Shown: one piece after another, positions 44,783 to 54,870 of the stretch
Layout: each line of letters opens with the position of its first letter
How positions within the stretch are numbered: the stretch's first letter is position 1
NCBI GenBank assembly: GCA_009993885.1
Contig: JAACSN010000001.1
Span: 1-64,000, forward strand
DNA from: Alphaproteobacteria bacterium
Lineage (GTDB): Bacteria > Pseudomonadota > Alphaproteobacteria > Caedimonadales > UBA9215
Direction: 5' to 3'
DNA: 64,000 nucleotides
Translations under genes and position numbers: made by a program
The notes under the pieces: generated by a model
Told to the model about the DNA's origin: nothing
Seen by the model: only the letters and a program-made list of their open reading frames with translations
The model's database searches: none

Positions 44783-47437
44783 TTACACGGTAAGGGCTTT
44801 TTCAATTTCTCCATAGGCATTTGCCAAAGCCTCAACGTCCGGCCCCCCTGCTTGAGCCATATCAGGGCGACCGCCGCCGCCCGTTCCGCCAAGAGCTTTG
44901 GAACCGATCCGAACTAAGTCAACGGCACTAATTTTGTCTGTTAAATCTTCTGTCACAGCCACAACCAAGGATGCTTTCCCTTGAGCATTACTCCCCAAAA
45001 CAATAACACCTGATTTAATTTGTTTCTTAAAAGCATCTGCTGCCGGTTTTAGATCTTGAGGGTTTGAATCTTCTAAGGTTTTTGCAAGATAGGAAAAAGC
45101 GCCGATTATTTTGATATCTTTTGTTGTTTCTTGATTAACATCATCAGTGCCTCCAAAGGTTAGCTTCTCTTTTAGCTTTTTCAGATCACGTTCGAGATTT
45201 CTTTTTTCCTCGATCAGAGCCTCAAGGCGTTCTGTCAACAAAGAAGGTTTCGTTTTTAAACGAGCCGAAAGGGTATTTGAAATATTTTCAAGGCCTCTTG
45301 CATAAGCTTCGGCTCCCGGGCCCGTTTGAGCCTCAATACGACGTACGCCGGCTGCAACGCCCGACTCGGATGTAATTTTAAAATAGCCGATGTCACCGGT
45401 GCGCTTTACATGGGTTCCCCCACAAAATTCAACCGAATAAGAGGTGTGATCCGTATCGGCACTTTTTCCCATTGAAAGAACGCGAACCTCCTCTCCGTAT
45501 TTCTCACCAAATAAAGCCATAGCACCTACCTTAAGAGCATCATCGGGAATCATAATTTTTGTTTGAACGGAGGAATTGGCTCTGATTAAGTCATTAACCT
45601 GATCCTCCACGGCTTGAAGTTGTAAAGAACTAAGAGGACTGTTAAAACTAAAGTCAAACCGCAAACGATTCGGACCTACCAGAGAGCCCTTTTGGACGAC
45701 TTGGTCTCCCAAGTAATGTCGCAGAGTTGCATGGAGCAAGTGGGTGGCTGAGTGGTTGGCTTTTGTGAGGTTCCGTTTTTTCTCGTCAACCAATAATTCG
45801 AGAACGTCTCCAACGGAAAGGGAGCCGTCTTCAAGAGCAACACGATGAACAAAAAGCTTACCTGCTTTCTTGGTACAATCTGTAACAAGTCCCATAAAAC
45901 CGGCTGCCGTAAGTCGGCCTTGGTCACCTACTTGTCCGCCCGACTCTGCATAAAAGGGTGTTTGGTTCATGATCACAAACACATCGCCTCGGGTTGCCTT
46001 TTCAATACTTTTTCCTTGCTGCACAAGAGCCAATACCTGTCCTTGTGCCGTTGTATGGGAATATCCCAAAAACTCTGTGGGGGGCAATTTTTGGGCAAGC
46101 TCAAACCAAATAGCTTCCTCTTTTTCTTCGCCGGAGCCACTCCAAGATTGACGCGCTTCGGCCTTTTGCTCTTCCATGGCTGCATTAAATCCCGGTATAT
46201 CTACCGATTGATTGTGGGAACGCAAAATATCTTGGGTTAAATCCAAGGGAAAACCATAAGTATCATAAAGTTTAAAAGCGATATCCCCGGGCAAGACCTT
46301 TGAATGGGAAAGTTTTTCCTGTTCTTCCTCCAAAAGTTTCAGACCGCGCCCTAAGGTTCGACGAAAACGCTCCTCTTCTAACTTCAAAGTTTCCGTGATA
46401 AGGGCTTGAGCGCGGGCTAATTCGGGATACGCTTCTCCCATTTCGGTAATAAGGGTCGGAGCCAAACGATATATTAAAGGCTCTTTTGCCCCTAATAAAT
46501 AAGCATGGCGCATGGCACGGCGCATGATACGACGCAACACGTATCCCCTGCCTTCATTGGACGGTAAAACGCCGTCGGCAATAAGAAAACTGCCGGAGCG
46601 CAAGTGGTCTGCAATAATGCGATGGGAGGTTAAATATTTTGCCTCAAAGCGCCCTGTGAGCTCAATGGAGGTTTGGATAAGGTGCTTAAAAAGGTCGATT
46701 TCATAGTTGTCATGGGTGTTTTGTAAAACCGCTGCAAGGCGCTCAAGGCCGGCTCCCGTATCAATGGAAGGATTTGGCAAGTCAACTTGGGTTCCGTCAT
46801 CCAATTGGTTGTATTGCATGAAGACGAGGTTCCAAATTTCAACAAAGCGATCTCCGTCTTCTTCGGGGGTTCCCGGCAAACCGCCTTGAATATGACTGCC
46901 GTGGTCATAAAAAATTTCTGAACAGGGACCACAGGGTCCCGTATCGCCCATAGACCAAAAATTATCATTGGTTGAAATACGAATAATTCGATCATTGTTC
47001 AAGCCGGCAATCTTTTTCCATAATTCGGCAGCCTCGTCGTCTGTATGATAAACGGTTACCACAAGGCGATTTTTATCGATCCCCAAAACGTCTGTTAAAA
47101 ATTCCCACGCATAGGTTATGGCGTGCTCTTTAAAGTAACCCCCAAAAGAAAAATTCCCCAGCATTTCAAAAAAAGTGTGATGCCTTGCCGTATAACCGAC
47201 ATTTTCAAGATCATTATGTTTGCCGCCGGCCCGCACACATTTTTGAGAACTTGTCGCGCTTTTGTAGGGGCGGGTTTCCAGGCCTGTGAAAACATTCTTA
47301 AAAGGAACCATGCCCGCATTCACAAACATCAATGTGGGATCATTTTGCGGTACCAAAGGTGCCGACCTAACGACTTCATGCCCCTTACTTTTAAAAAAAT
47401 CTAAAAAACTTTGGCGAATTTTATTTGTGGTCCACAT
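44783..47437 (-). CDS. alaS: alanyl-tRNA synthetase
   Basis: An 884-residue class II synthetase with the full domain set: motif 2 region around [17 protein letters not shown], the tRNA recognition helices, the editing domain with [16 protein letters not shown] (HxxxH) and CGGTH (zinc C-x3-H), and the C-terminal C-Ala domain ending in [12 protein letters not shown]. It charges tRNA(Ala) and clears mis-charged Ser/Gly. Starts ATG at 47437. A 374-bp spacer with no gene lies before it. Confidence 0.97.
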   Translation of the reverse strand: MWTTNKIRQSFLDFFKSKGHEVVRSAPLVPQNDPTLMFVNAGMVPFKNVFTGLETRPYKSATSSQKCVRAGGKHNDLENVGYTARHHTFFEMLGNFSFGGYFKEHAITYAWEFLTDVLGIDKNRLVVTVYHTDDEAAELWKKIAGLNNDRIIRISTNDNFWSMGDTGPCGPCSEIFYDHGSHIQGGLPGTPEEDGDRFVEIWNLVFMQYNQLDDGTQVDLPNPSIDTGAGLERLAAVLQNTHDNYEIDLFKHLIQTSIELTGRFEAKYLTSHRIIADHLRSGSFLIADGVLPSNEGRGYVLRRIMRRAMRHAYLLGAKEPLIYRLAPTLITEMGEAYPELARAQALITETLKLEEERFRRTLGRGLKLLEEEQEKLSHSKVLPGDIAFKLYDTYGFPLDLTQDILRSHNQSVDIPGFNAAMEEQKAEARQSWSGSGEEKEEAIWFELAQKLPPTEFLGYSHTTAQGQVLALVQQGKSIEKATRGDVFVIMNQTPFYAESGGQVGDQGRLTAAGFMGLVTDCTKKAGKLFVHRVALEDGSLSVGDVLELLVDEKKRNLTKANHSATHLLHATLRHYLGDQVVQKGSLVGPNRLRFDFSFNSPLSSLQLQAVEDQVNDLIRANSSVQTKIMIPDDALKVGAMALFGEKYGEEVRVLSMGKSADTDHTSYSVEFCGGTHVKRTGDIGYFKITSESGVAAGVRRIEAQTGPGAEAYARGLENISNTLSARLKTKPSLLTERLEALIEEKRNLERDLKKLKEKLTFGGTDDVNQETTKDIKIIGAFSYLAKTLEDSNPQDLKPAADAFKKQIKSGVIVLGSNAQGKASLVVAVTEDLTDKISAVDLVRIGSKALGGTGGGGRPDMAQAGGPDVEALANAYGEIEKALTV

Positions 47438-47714
47438 AAATTTACTCTCAAATTGTCTAAACGGTGTATATTTTTCCTTAGTATATACTCTTTTGAAAGA
47501 GTTTTAAGTATTTTTCACAACAGCTTTGATATTCTCGGAACGTCAATTTAAAGCACAAACAGTTTATACCCTATCGCTTCTTTTCCGTATTACACCCGTT
47601 GATTCAAAGGTGTCTTGCCTCGGGTAAAAGTTTCTAATGTCCTGATCGTATGATTTGCAGTTCACGCAGCTCTATTCCCTTCTTTTATTTTCTTTAAGGG
47701 GCGACGCCGATAGA
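47438..47714. other. spacer upstream of alaS, no gene
   Basis: No ORF with a start and ribosome site, no tRNA and no known leader was seen. It contains short palindromes (AGTATATACT near 47480, ACTCTTT tg AAAGAGT near 47486-47502) and an ACACC...GGTGT pair near 47595. The terminator of hup follows at 47715. An alaS leader RNA is possible but not supported by any motif I know. Confidence 0.25.
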
Positions 47715-47740
47715 AAAAGGGCACCCTAAGGTACCCTTTT
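47715..47740 (-). terminator. terminator of the HU gene
   Basis: AAAAGGG (47715-47721) plus ACC pair with GGT plus CCCTTTT (47734-47740) around the loop CTAA, with one bulge pair (c722/a733) and T's on the minus strand. It sits 72 nt past the hup stop. Confidence 0.75.
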
Positions 47741-47811
47741 AATAAAAAACTTAGTTCTAGCTTTAACGGTAAGTTTCCGCGAGGAGACCCCCTGTCTATT
47801 TTAGAAAAAGT

Positions 47812-48084
47812 CTAATTAACAGCGTCTTTAAGCTCTTTACCTGCTTTAAAAGTAGGAACTTTAGAGGCTTTAATTTGGATAGATTCGCCGGTCCTGGGAT
47901 TGCGACCCGTACGTGCTGCACGGTCTGAAACTTTAAAGGTACCGAAACCAACAAGCCGAACTTCATTCCCTTTTTGCAAAGAATTCGTGATGGCTCCTAA
48001 AATACTTCCGAGAGCTGTTTCCGAATCTTTTTTTGAAAAACCGGTTTCGTTGGCAATTGCTGAAATTAAATCTGCTTTAGTCAT
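47812..48084 (-). CDS. hup: DNA-binding protein HU
   Basis: A 90-residue histone-like protein: MTKADLISAIANETGFSKKD at the N-terminus, the beta-arm core VRLVGFGTFKVSDRAARTGR with the DNA-intercalating Pro in GRNPRTGE, and the C-terminal helix. It bends and compacts DNA as a dimer and is single-copy in many reduced genomes. A strong terminator follows. The IS scar begins 60 bp upstream of its start. Confidence 0.97.
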   Translation of the reverse strand: MTKADLISAIANETGFSKKDSETALGSILGAITNSLQKGNEVRLVGFGTFKVSDRAARTGRNPRTGESIQIKASKVPTFKAGKELKDAVN

Positions 48085-48149
48085 TTTTCATATTCTCCCT
48101 ATTGAATAAAGCCATACTAGCAGAAAAAAAACAAAGGTCATCGATATTT

Positions 48150-48323
48150 TTTTTAATTTTATATATTTTTTGGTGGGGGATAAGGGCGGGGAAAGGTGTT
48201 TTGTATAAAATGCTCTCTTATTTTGCCAAGGCTGCCGACATGGAATATATCATGATTGACTCTACACTTTTACAGGCGAACGCTTGTGCAACATGTCTCG
48301 CCTCTTTACAAAGAGCGATATAA
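48150..48323 (+). mobile_element. remnant of an IS5-type transposase
   Basis: The frame from about 48165 to the stop at 48323 reads AGKGVLYKMLSYFAKAADME, then YIMIDSTLLQANACAT, which is the middle of the first DDE part of IS5/IS427-like transposases (typical form ...KGVWERVFEAL...D-MEY-MIDSTIVRAHACA). Asp in MIDST is the first catalytic residue. The rest of the gene, both ends and terminal repeats are gone, so it is an old scar. The adjoining gap to 48472 holds no further gene. Confidence 0.7.
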
Positions 48324-48472
48324 GGTTTTTAAAGCTTTACCGTCGGCAGAGCTAGGGGATTAGACGATAGACTTCAGCATCACTCAATAAATAAACCCTC
48401 AAAACGTTCAGGATAACCTCTTTTCTCTTTCGGCAAAGAGGCTGCCTTTCCATTAACAATTTCAGGTACTAC

Positions 48473-48961
48473 TCACTTTTTTACTTTCGTTCCACGGAGC
48501 CATGTGGTTATAGCTACTCTTTGGAATTGCGGTACATTCTTCATTTCCAGCACAACTTGGCACGTCAGTTTACGCGAACGCCCTCCGGAACTCATCCTTC
48601 CATATTGAGAAGGCTGAGAGCCGCTTAAACGATACCCCGTCAGTTCCTCATACCTGCCCGCCATTTGTGATAAAGAATTTTTTGTTGCCTGATCTATAGA
48701 TAATTTTACATCCCCCCAGTCGGCTTTGTAGCTACTTGATCCTAATGAAGGTGCCTTCAACAATATCTGAAAAAGTCTACGAGCAAGATCCTTTGGGTCT
48801 GTATGTCCGTCATTCAGGATAAAAATCCCTCTACATGCCTGCTGAGCCTCCGGGAATTCGTACTCTGACTCGGTAGGTTTGCTTGATGACACAGCCGGAT
48901 TCGCTTGCAGCAAAAGCCCTCCGAACAGCACAATGCAACTCATTTTTGAAAAATTCAACAT
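48473..48961 (-). CDS. secreted protein of unknown function
   Basis: A 162-residue product with signal peptide (LNFSKMSCIVLFGGLLLQAN, cleavage near AVSSS). The mature part is polar with several Cys and Ser/Gly-rich stretches (GSQPSQYGRMSSGGRSRKL) and a basic C-terminus ending RGTKVKK. The ATG at 48961 is chosen because a perfect GGAGG lies eight bases before it; a second in-frame ATG (48967) is too close and a GTG at 49024 lacks support. It stands alone between the IS scar and the PEP synthase locus. No family recognised. Confidence 0.65.
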   Translation of the reverse strand: MLNFSKMSCIVLFGGLLLQANPAVSSSKPTESEYEFPEAQQACRGIFILNDGHTDPKDLARRLFQILLKAPSLGSSSYKADWGDVKLSIDQATKNSLSQMAGRYEELTGYRLSGSQPSQYGRMSSGGRSRKLTCQVVLEMKNVPQFQRVAITTWLRGTKVKK

Positions 48962-49170
48962 ATTCATATCCTCCCTGTTTGGCCACAAAACCTTGGCATT
49001 TGTTACTTTAAAATAATCAGTCACGTCTTTAATTCTATCTATAAAAATCAGTAAAATCTATCGTTAATATTTCCCTGTAATAACGCGGAACCTCCAAATT
49101 AAATAAAAAATCACGGACTTGTAAAAAATAATGCTGTTGAAAAACAAGAACGATCCTTTTTCAGCCCCCC

Positions 49171-51592
49171 CTAAAAAGACGATATTTTTTCTTCCGCCTC
49201 CTTCACAAAAAAGGCTGTTTTTAAAATGCTATCCGGCGTCAAAGACAAGCTATCAATATGATTTTCTACAAGAAATTGCGCAAAATCCGGATAATCACTA
49301 GGGCCTTGTCCACAAATGCCGATCTTTCTTCCTTTAGCTTTAACGGTTTTAATAACAGAAGCTATGGATCGCTTAACCGCTTTATTTCTTTCATCAAAAA
49401 GGTCGGATAAAAGGGCAGAATTTCGGTCAGTCCCCAAGGTCAATTGCGTTAAATCATTTGACCCTATGGAAAATCCGTCAAAAAGCTCTGCAAACTCATC
49501 GGCTAAGATCACATTACTCGGGATTTCACACATCATATAAACTTCGAGACCGGCCTGATGACGTTTCAAACCGTTTTTTTCCATTTCTTGAAAAACAAGA
49601 TGAGCTTCCTCAAGGGTTCTGCAAAAAGGAATCATCACTTTGATATTTGTAAGTCCCATTTCTTCACGGGCTTTTTTGAAAGCGCGACATTCAAGGGCAA
49701 AAGCATCCCGATAGCGCACATCATAATACCGTGAAGCCCCTCGAAATCCAATCATGGGGTTATCCCTCTTTAGGCTCAAAAGGAGCTCCTCCAACAAGAT
49801 TAGCATATTCATCGCTTTTAAAATCACTCAGACGCACAATCACGTCTTTTGGGTAAAAAGCCGCGGCAATCATGGCAATGCCTTCAGCCAGTTTATCCAC
49901 AAAATAAAGGGGTTTATCATCATAGCCTTTAGTGATGTTGTTGATTTTCTTTCGTGTTTCAGCGTCTTTAATATCCTTAAAGTGCAAAAGAGCAAGGGGG
50001 TGAATTTTGATAAGATTGTTAATAATAAACTCTAACCTTGCAAGACCAACTCCGTCATTGGGGTAAAAAGATAATCGAAAAGCTTCAGAGGGTTTCGACA
50101 AATTCAACATCAGCTTTGTTTTGGTTTGCGGTATAGAGCCTAACTCTATACGCTCTTTTTGAAACGAAAGATTTCCTTGAAAAACAAGCCCTTCCTCCCC
50201 TTGAGCGCAACTCACCGTAACCTCTTGACCTGTTTTAAGGATTTTGCTCGCGTTTTTTGTCCCCACCACAGCCGGCAAACCTAACTCGCGACTGACAATA
50301 GCGGCATGGCATGTCCGACCTCCCCTATCGGTCACAATAGCAGAAGCTTTTTTCATAACGGGTTCCCAATCCGGGTCTGTTTTTTCAGTGACTAAAATAT
50401 CGCCTTCTTTAAATTGAGAAAGATCGGCCGTACTTCGGATAAGGCGCACCTTTCCCCGAGCAATCTGATTCCCAACGGAACGCCCTGTTAAAAGGGGTTG
50501 AGGCGTTGGTTCGTCAAACTTAAATTTCTCGAGACTCTTGAAATCTTTTTGAGATTGAACGGTTTCAGGGCGGGCTTGCACAATAAAAAGCTCATCGGTT
50601 CGACCGTCCTTTGCCCATTCAATATCCATAGGCGTAAAGCTTTTATTCTTTTGGGTGTAATGTGCTTCGATTTCAACAGCCCATTTGGCCAATTGTAAAA
50701 TATCATCATCGCTTAAGGCAAATGAATCTCGGTCTTTTTCTGAAACCGGCTTATTTAAAACACCCTTTTTTCCCTTGTCTTCATAAACCAATCTATGCTC
50801 TTTGCTTCCCAAAACCTTTTGCAAAATAGGTTTATGACCTGTTTTAAGAGTTGGTTTAAAGACATAATATTCATCCGGATTGACACTGCCTTGAACAATA
50901 TTTTCACCCAATCCGTAAGAAGCATTAATCAAAACAGCCCCTTGAAAGCCTGTTTCCGTATCAACCGAAAACATCACACCGGAAGTTGCAAGGTCAGAGC
51001 GCACCATAGTTTGTACACACAAAGACAAAGAAATACGCTTCCCGTGGAAACCTTGATGAAGGCGATAGGATATGGCACGGTCGGTGTAAAGGGAGACAAA
51101 ACATTTCTTACACGCCTCTAATAGAGCTTCATCCCCTTGGACATTCAAAAAGGTCTCTTGTTGGCCGGCAAAACTTGCACCGGGAAGGTCTTCTGCCGTG
51201 GCGCTACTTCTCACCGCAACATCACTTCTCTTTTGATTTTCTAAAACAAGGATGCCATAAGCTTCAAGAATTTCTGTTTCAAGCCTTGCTGACAAAGCCG
51301 TTCCTTGAATTAATTCCCTAATCTTTTTTCCTTGGGTTTGAAGAGAGACCGTATCTTCCGGTTTAATCTCCCCAAGCAACGCGGCTATGTTTTTTGCAAG
51401 ATCGTCGGAAGCTAAAAATTCATCAAAGGCCTTTGTTGTAACGGCAAAACCGTTAGGAATACGAACACCCTTAGGTTGAAGAGCCGAATACATTTCCCCA
51501 AGGGACGCATTCTTTCCGCCCACCAGCGGGATATCTTCTATATGTATATCGTTAAACCATTTGATATAAGACATCTTTTGAGATGCGGTCAT
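49171..51592 (-). pseudogene. ppsA: phosphoenolpyruvate synthase, split by a one-base insertion
   Basis: Two adjacent frames together give the complete enzyme of about 807 residues, which makes PEP from pyruvate with ATP. The 5' part (51592 to the stop at 49760) has the ATP-grasp domain and the phospho-histidine site GGRTCHAAIVSRELG and ends EPFEPKEG at TAA. The 3' part (from about 49770 to 49171) has NPMIGFRGASRY and the C-terminal PEP site with catalytic Cys in GICGQGPSDYPD. The normal text EPKED-NPMIGFR would be restored by removing one G from the GGG at 49764-49766. The gene is otherwise untouched, so the break is new or a sequencing error. The ATG at 51592 has GGAGG seven bases upstream. 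Confidence 0.85.
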
Positions 51593-51651
51593 TGTCGATC
51601 CTCCCGGTGAAAAAGCTCTTACAATTATGTCGTGCTTTTTAGGCTAGCACA

Positions 51652-53154
51652 ATGAAGTATCTCGAACCAATTTTCTTTGATAAACTTGAAAGTATGATAG
51701 ATCGAGAAAACCCCGTACTGACGGCTGCACAAACAAAAGACCGAGAGAATCTCACCGTTCAAAACGGACTTGAGACCTTTGAGAGCTTGATGGAAAAAGC
51801 AGGAACCGCTGTTGCAACAGAAATCATACAGGCCTTTGCAAAGGGGAAAGTTCTCGTTTTATGCGGCCCGGGGAATAACGGCGGCGACGGATATGTAATT
51901 GCCCGCAAGCTAAAAGAAGCAGACTTTGACGTCACCGTTGCCTTTGACCTTACCGCCGCGCCCAAACTCTCATCGCAAGCGCAGCTCAACAAAGAGAAAT
52001 GGACGGGGCCGCTTGTTTCTCTTGACCAAGGAGATTTTGAGTCCTCTGTTTTAATAGTAGATGCTCTCTTTGGAACAGGTCTTGAACGTCCGTTGTCAGG
52101 CATTTATCTTGAAACAGTACAAAAAATATCAAAGGCAACCGCCCCCTGCATTGCGGTGGATATACCGAGCGGACTTCATGCGGATTCCGGTGAAATTATG
52201 GGTAGCGCTGCCCCTGCTCAATTGACCGTGACCTTTGACTCCCTTAAACGGGGACACCTTCTTTTACCCGGAAAAAGTTATTGCGGTAACCTTAAAATCG
52301 CTGAAATTGGTTTTATCGATCTGTCGAACCTTGGGGGGTCTTTTTCCTATGAAAACACACCGGCTCTTTGGCGAGATGCCTTGCCCGTTCCCAAACCGAC
52401 GGATCATAAATATACCCGAGGCCATTTGACGGTTATCGCAGGAGAAGAAATGACAGGCGCTCCTCGCCTTGCTGCCGAAGCGAGTCGGCGCATAGGAGCC
52501 GGCGTAACAACCCTTCTTTGCCCTATCAAGGCAAAAAGTCTCTATCAAACGACTACCTTGGGCGTGTTAGTTAAGCCCTATACAACACACGAAGACTTTG
52601 CAGCGGCGATTAATCAAAAAACGGTTCATAGCCTTTTAATCGGGCCCGGCCTTCTGCCCGATGCCGAAACAAGAACACTGGTGGAAATTGCCTTAAAAAC
52701 CAAGAAAAAGATTGTCCTCGATGCCGGCGCCTTGTCTTGCTTTCAAGACCACAAAGAACGCCTGAGAGACTTGCTTCACAATGCCTGTATACTTTTGCCC
52801 CATGCAGGAGAATTTCAACGGATCTTTGAGCGGTACGGCAGCAAAATAGAAACGGCTCTAAAAGCCTCCAAAGAAACACAAGCCTGCCTCTTATTAAAAG
52901 GCGCTGACACAGTCATCGCTACTCCCGACGGCACTTGTTATATTAATACAAATGCCCCGCCGACCCTTGCCACGGCAGGAACAGGAGATGTCTTAGCCGG
53001 TCTCGTCGCCGGGTTAGCAGCCCAAGGGTGTTCACCCCTCATTAGCGCAGCAGCGGCGGCTTGGATACATTCAGAAGCGGCTCAGTTATTCGGGCGAGGC
53101 CTTATTGCAGAAGACCTCATCGAAAAAATCCCCCTCGTTTTGCAAGCTTTATAG
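51652..53154 (+). CDS. nnr: bifunctional NAD(P)HX epimerase and dehydratase
   Basis: A 500-residue enzyme that repairs hydrated NAD(P)H. N-terminal YjeF_N epimerase domain (GPGNNGGDGYVIARKLKEA, residues about 71-90) and C-terminal ADP/ATP-dependent dehydratase domain with the kinase-like loop TLATAGTGDVLAGLVAGLAA near residue 440. Starts ATG 51652 on the opposite strand to ppsA; a second ATG at codon 15 (MIDRENP) is closer to the usual start of the family. It converges with the secreted exonuclease gene eight bases away. Confidence 0.92.
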   Translation: MKYLEPIFFDKLESMIDRENPVLTAAQTKDRENLTVQNGLETFESLMEKAGTAVATEIIQAFAKGKVLVLCGPGNNGGDGYVIARKLKEADFDVTVAFDLTAAPKLSSQAQLNKEKWTGPLVSLDQGDFESSVLIVDALFGTGLERPLSGIYLETVQKISKATAPCIAVDIPSGLHADSGEIMGSAAPAQLTVTFDSLKRGHLLLPGKSYCGNLKIAEIGFIDLSNLGGSFSYENTPALWRDALPVPKPTDHKYTRGHLTVIAGEEMTGAPRLAAEASRRIGAGVTTLLCPIKAKSLYQTTTLGVLVKPYTTHEDFAAAINQKTVHSLLIGPGLLPDAETRTLVEIALKTKKKIVLDAGALSCFQDHKERLRDLLHNACILLPHAGEFQRIFERYGSKIETALKASKETQACLLLKGADTVIATPDGTCYINTNAPPTLATAGTGDVLAGLVAGLAAQGCSPLISAAAAAWIHSEAAQLFGRGLIAEDLIEKIPLVLQAL

Positions 53155-53161
53155 ACCCGAT

Positions 53162-54400
53162 TTAAATGCGCGAGTGTATAATAAAAGGTTCGTTGTCTTT
53201 ATTATCAAAAAGAAGCGCATCGAAGCCGTCATCTTCTTCATTAAAAGCAGAGAATTGCCCCCCGTCCTCTATCTCAGAGGAAGAGTTTTGACTTGAATCG
53301 GAAGAACTTAAAGAATCCATTAAACCGACTAGGCCGGCCGTATCCCAAAGGGCATCATGATAATTCCATCGAGTAGACGGAACACCGTGTTCTTCGCAAA
53401 TTTTGGGTAAGTCGTAACCGTGTTTGCTAATAGCTCGCTTTGGGCTTGTATCCAGACGACCCAGAACAGAACTTAAAGCAAATGACGGGCGCGCCGTTTT
53501 TCTCTTTCGTTTAGAATCAGATCCTATCGTATCGGATGCTACCGTATTGGGATCAAGAGCATGGAAATCAACGGCAGGGCTATTTGGAGACATATTTTCT
53601 TGGTTTTCCATATCTTCCCGTGAGCGCTTAAGCGTATCACGTGCTTCTTTGCGTTCGGCACGGGACTTCGGTTGCGACAAAACCTGAAGTTTTTTCCCCG
53701 TACTTATTTCCTTCTTCCATTCCTTTTGAGTTTTTAAAGCGACTTTCTCGCGCAAACGTTTTTGACGTTCGGCATAAGAAACAGGTTTAAAGGTTTTGCG
53801 TTTAATCGGTGAAAAAATATCAAGCGCCGGCTTTAACTTGCGTGTGTAATCTCGCCTGACCATCCCAAGAGTACATTTAATATGAACTGTCCAGGGTTCA
53901 ATCCCGTCAAGACGCTCAATTTCTTGATCCAGCATCCTAATATCAAACTGAGCATTATGAGCCACAAGTATAGAATTTTCGCCGCAAAAAGAACGCAGAG
54001 AGTCAAAAATATCAGCAAACTTCGGCGCATTTTTCAAATCATCCGCTGTTAATCCGTGAGCTTCATAAGCCTTTTGAGAAATTGAACGGCAAGGATTTAC
54101 ATAAGAATTAAAAGTATTACCTGTGAATTTTCCGTTAATCATTTCATAAATAGAAATTTGGACAATTCGGTCACCGCTTGTTACACCGGTTGTCTCCGTG
54201 TCAAACAGAAAAGCTCGACCTTCCGTCATCCATGTACGACTTCCGTCCCACTCGTCAACAATAGCTTGAACACTTTTACGAGGCGCAAAAACATCAAAAT
54301 TAGGCAAAGGTAATTGGTTAAAAAGAGAAGCATTAACAACCGAATACCCCCCTGAAAAAAGGGTCAAAAAAGAAAAATAGAAAAAAGTTAAAAAACGCAT
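53162..54400 (-). CDS. secreted DnaQ-like DEDDh exonuclease with basic insert
   Basis: A 412-residue protein with a signal peptide (residues 1 to about 24) and the DEDDh exonuclease fold: motif I LFDTETTG (Asp67, Glu69), motif II AHNAQFDIRML (Asp153) and motif III YHDALWDTAGL (His348, Asp353). Between II and III it has an insert of about 170 residues rich in Lys/Arg and Ser (KRKTFKPVSY, SKRKRKTARPS), with two clusters like nuclear localisation signals, and it ends in an acidic, Ser-rich tail. Proteobacterial DnaQ homologs are cytosolic, so a signal peptide with an intact active site is unusual. A secreted nuclease acting in the host is a fair inference. It has its own promoter/operator region at 54410-54467. 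Confidence 0.8.
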   Translation of the reverse strand: MRFLTFFYFSFLTLFSGGYSVVNASLFNQLPLPNFDVFAPRKSVQAIVDEWDGSRTWMTEGRAFLFDTETTGVTSGDRIVQISIYEMINGKFTGNTFNSYVNPCRSISQKAYEAHGLTADDLKNAPKFADIFDSLRSFCGENSILVAHNAQFDIRMLDQEIERLDGIEPWTVHIKCTLGMVRRDYTRKLKPALDIFSPIKRKTFKPVSYAERQKRLREKVALKTQKEWKKEISTGKKLQVLSQPKSRAERKEARDTLKRSREDMENQENMSPNSPAVDFHALDPNTVASDTIGSDSKRKRKTARPSFALSSVLGRLDTSPKRAISKHGYDLPKICEEHGVPSTRWNYHDALWDTAGLVGLMDSLSSSDSSQNSSSEIEDGGQFSAFNEEDDGFDALLFDNKDNEPFIIHSRI

Positions 54401-54409
54401 GAAATATCT

Positions 54410-54467
54410 CCGTTACGGCAAAAAACACCGTTACGGTATATGTATAGATTAGTTGCTTATGTGTCAA
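54410..54467 (-). promoter_or_regulatory. promoter with paired CCGTTACGG operator for the secreted exonuclease
   Basis: TTGACA lies at 54467-54462 on the minus strand and TATACA at 54446-54441 (spacing 15, short). Directly downstream stand two identical copies of CCGTTACGG (54410-54418 and 54428-54436), centre to centre 18 nt, each nearly palindromic. They look like a double site for a dimeric regulator, or a leader hairpin with 8 of 9 pairs. No other gene in the window was seen to have it. Confidence 0.4.
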
Positions 54468-54829
54468 AAATAATAGTATTATATTTAAATTAATTTTAAC
54501 TAAAATTTTATATTTAAATCATGACAATGATAGAAAAAAGATAAGCGATTACAATAAAAAAAAGGGGGGCTCCGAGCGTTGATATCCGAAAAGGATTGTA
54601 AAATAAGTTTAATACGGCAAGGGGAGGCGCTCAAACAGATAGGTATAACCTTATCTTCGATCTCTATTTTAAAAGAGTCTTCCTGCGGGAAAGAGAGAGT
54701 TTAAACAAGACTTTTAAAAACGGTTCGTCTTTCAACATTATCAAAATCATAAAAAAACGAAAGCCGAGCGTACACACAATGTACAAATTTTTATGATATT
54801 GATAATAATATAGTTGACTACACACCTTT
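54468..54829. other. AT-rich spacer between exonuclease gene and glmS
   Basis: No gene is seen; only short open frames without starts. It contains runs of A/T, a purine-rich GGGAAAGAGAGAG stretch near 54690, and the AATTTTTATGATATT tracts near 54785. With the promoter to its left and the weak terminator to its right it is a long spacer of unknown use. Confidence 0.3.
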
Positions 54830-54851
54830 AAAATTCAAGTTTTTGAATTTT
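54830..54851 (-). terminator. possible terminator of glmUS
   Basis: AAAATTCAA (54830-54838) and its complement TTGAATTTT (54843-54851) around GTTT form a nine-pair stem, 20 nt after the glmS stop. It is purely AT, so the call is weak. Confidence 0.35.
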
Positions 54852-54870
54852 AGGATCATAAAAAGTATTT

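Noticed and set aside
45845-46240. 131-residue plus-strand frame inside alaS
   Set aside because: Antisense shadow of a highly conserved essential gene; text is unlike protein.
47438-47811. RNase P RNA or tmRNA in the spacer before alaS
   Set aside because: None of the conserved core strings are present; only short palindromes were seen.
48102-48185. 5' half of the plus-strand frame before the transposase text
   Set aside because: Only the part from about 48165 looks like transposase; the start overlaps the hup promoter region and is AT-run sequence.
54701-54870. glmS ribozyme or leader near glmS
   Set aside because: This side is downstream of glmS; the upstream side is glmU with a three-base gap, so no leader exists.
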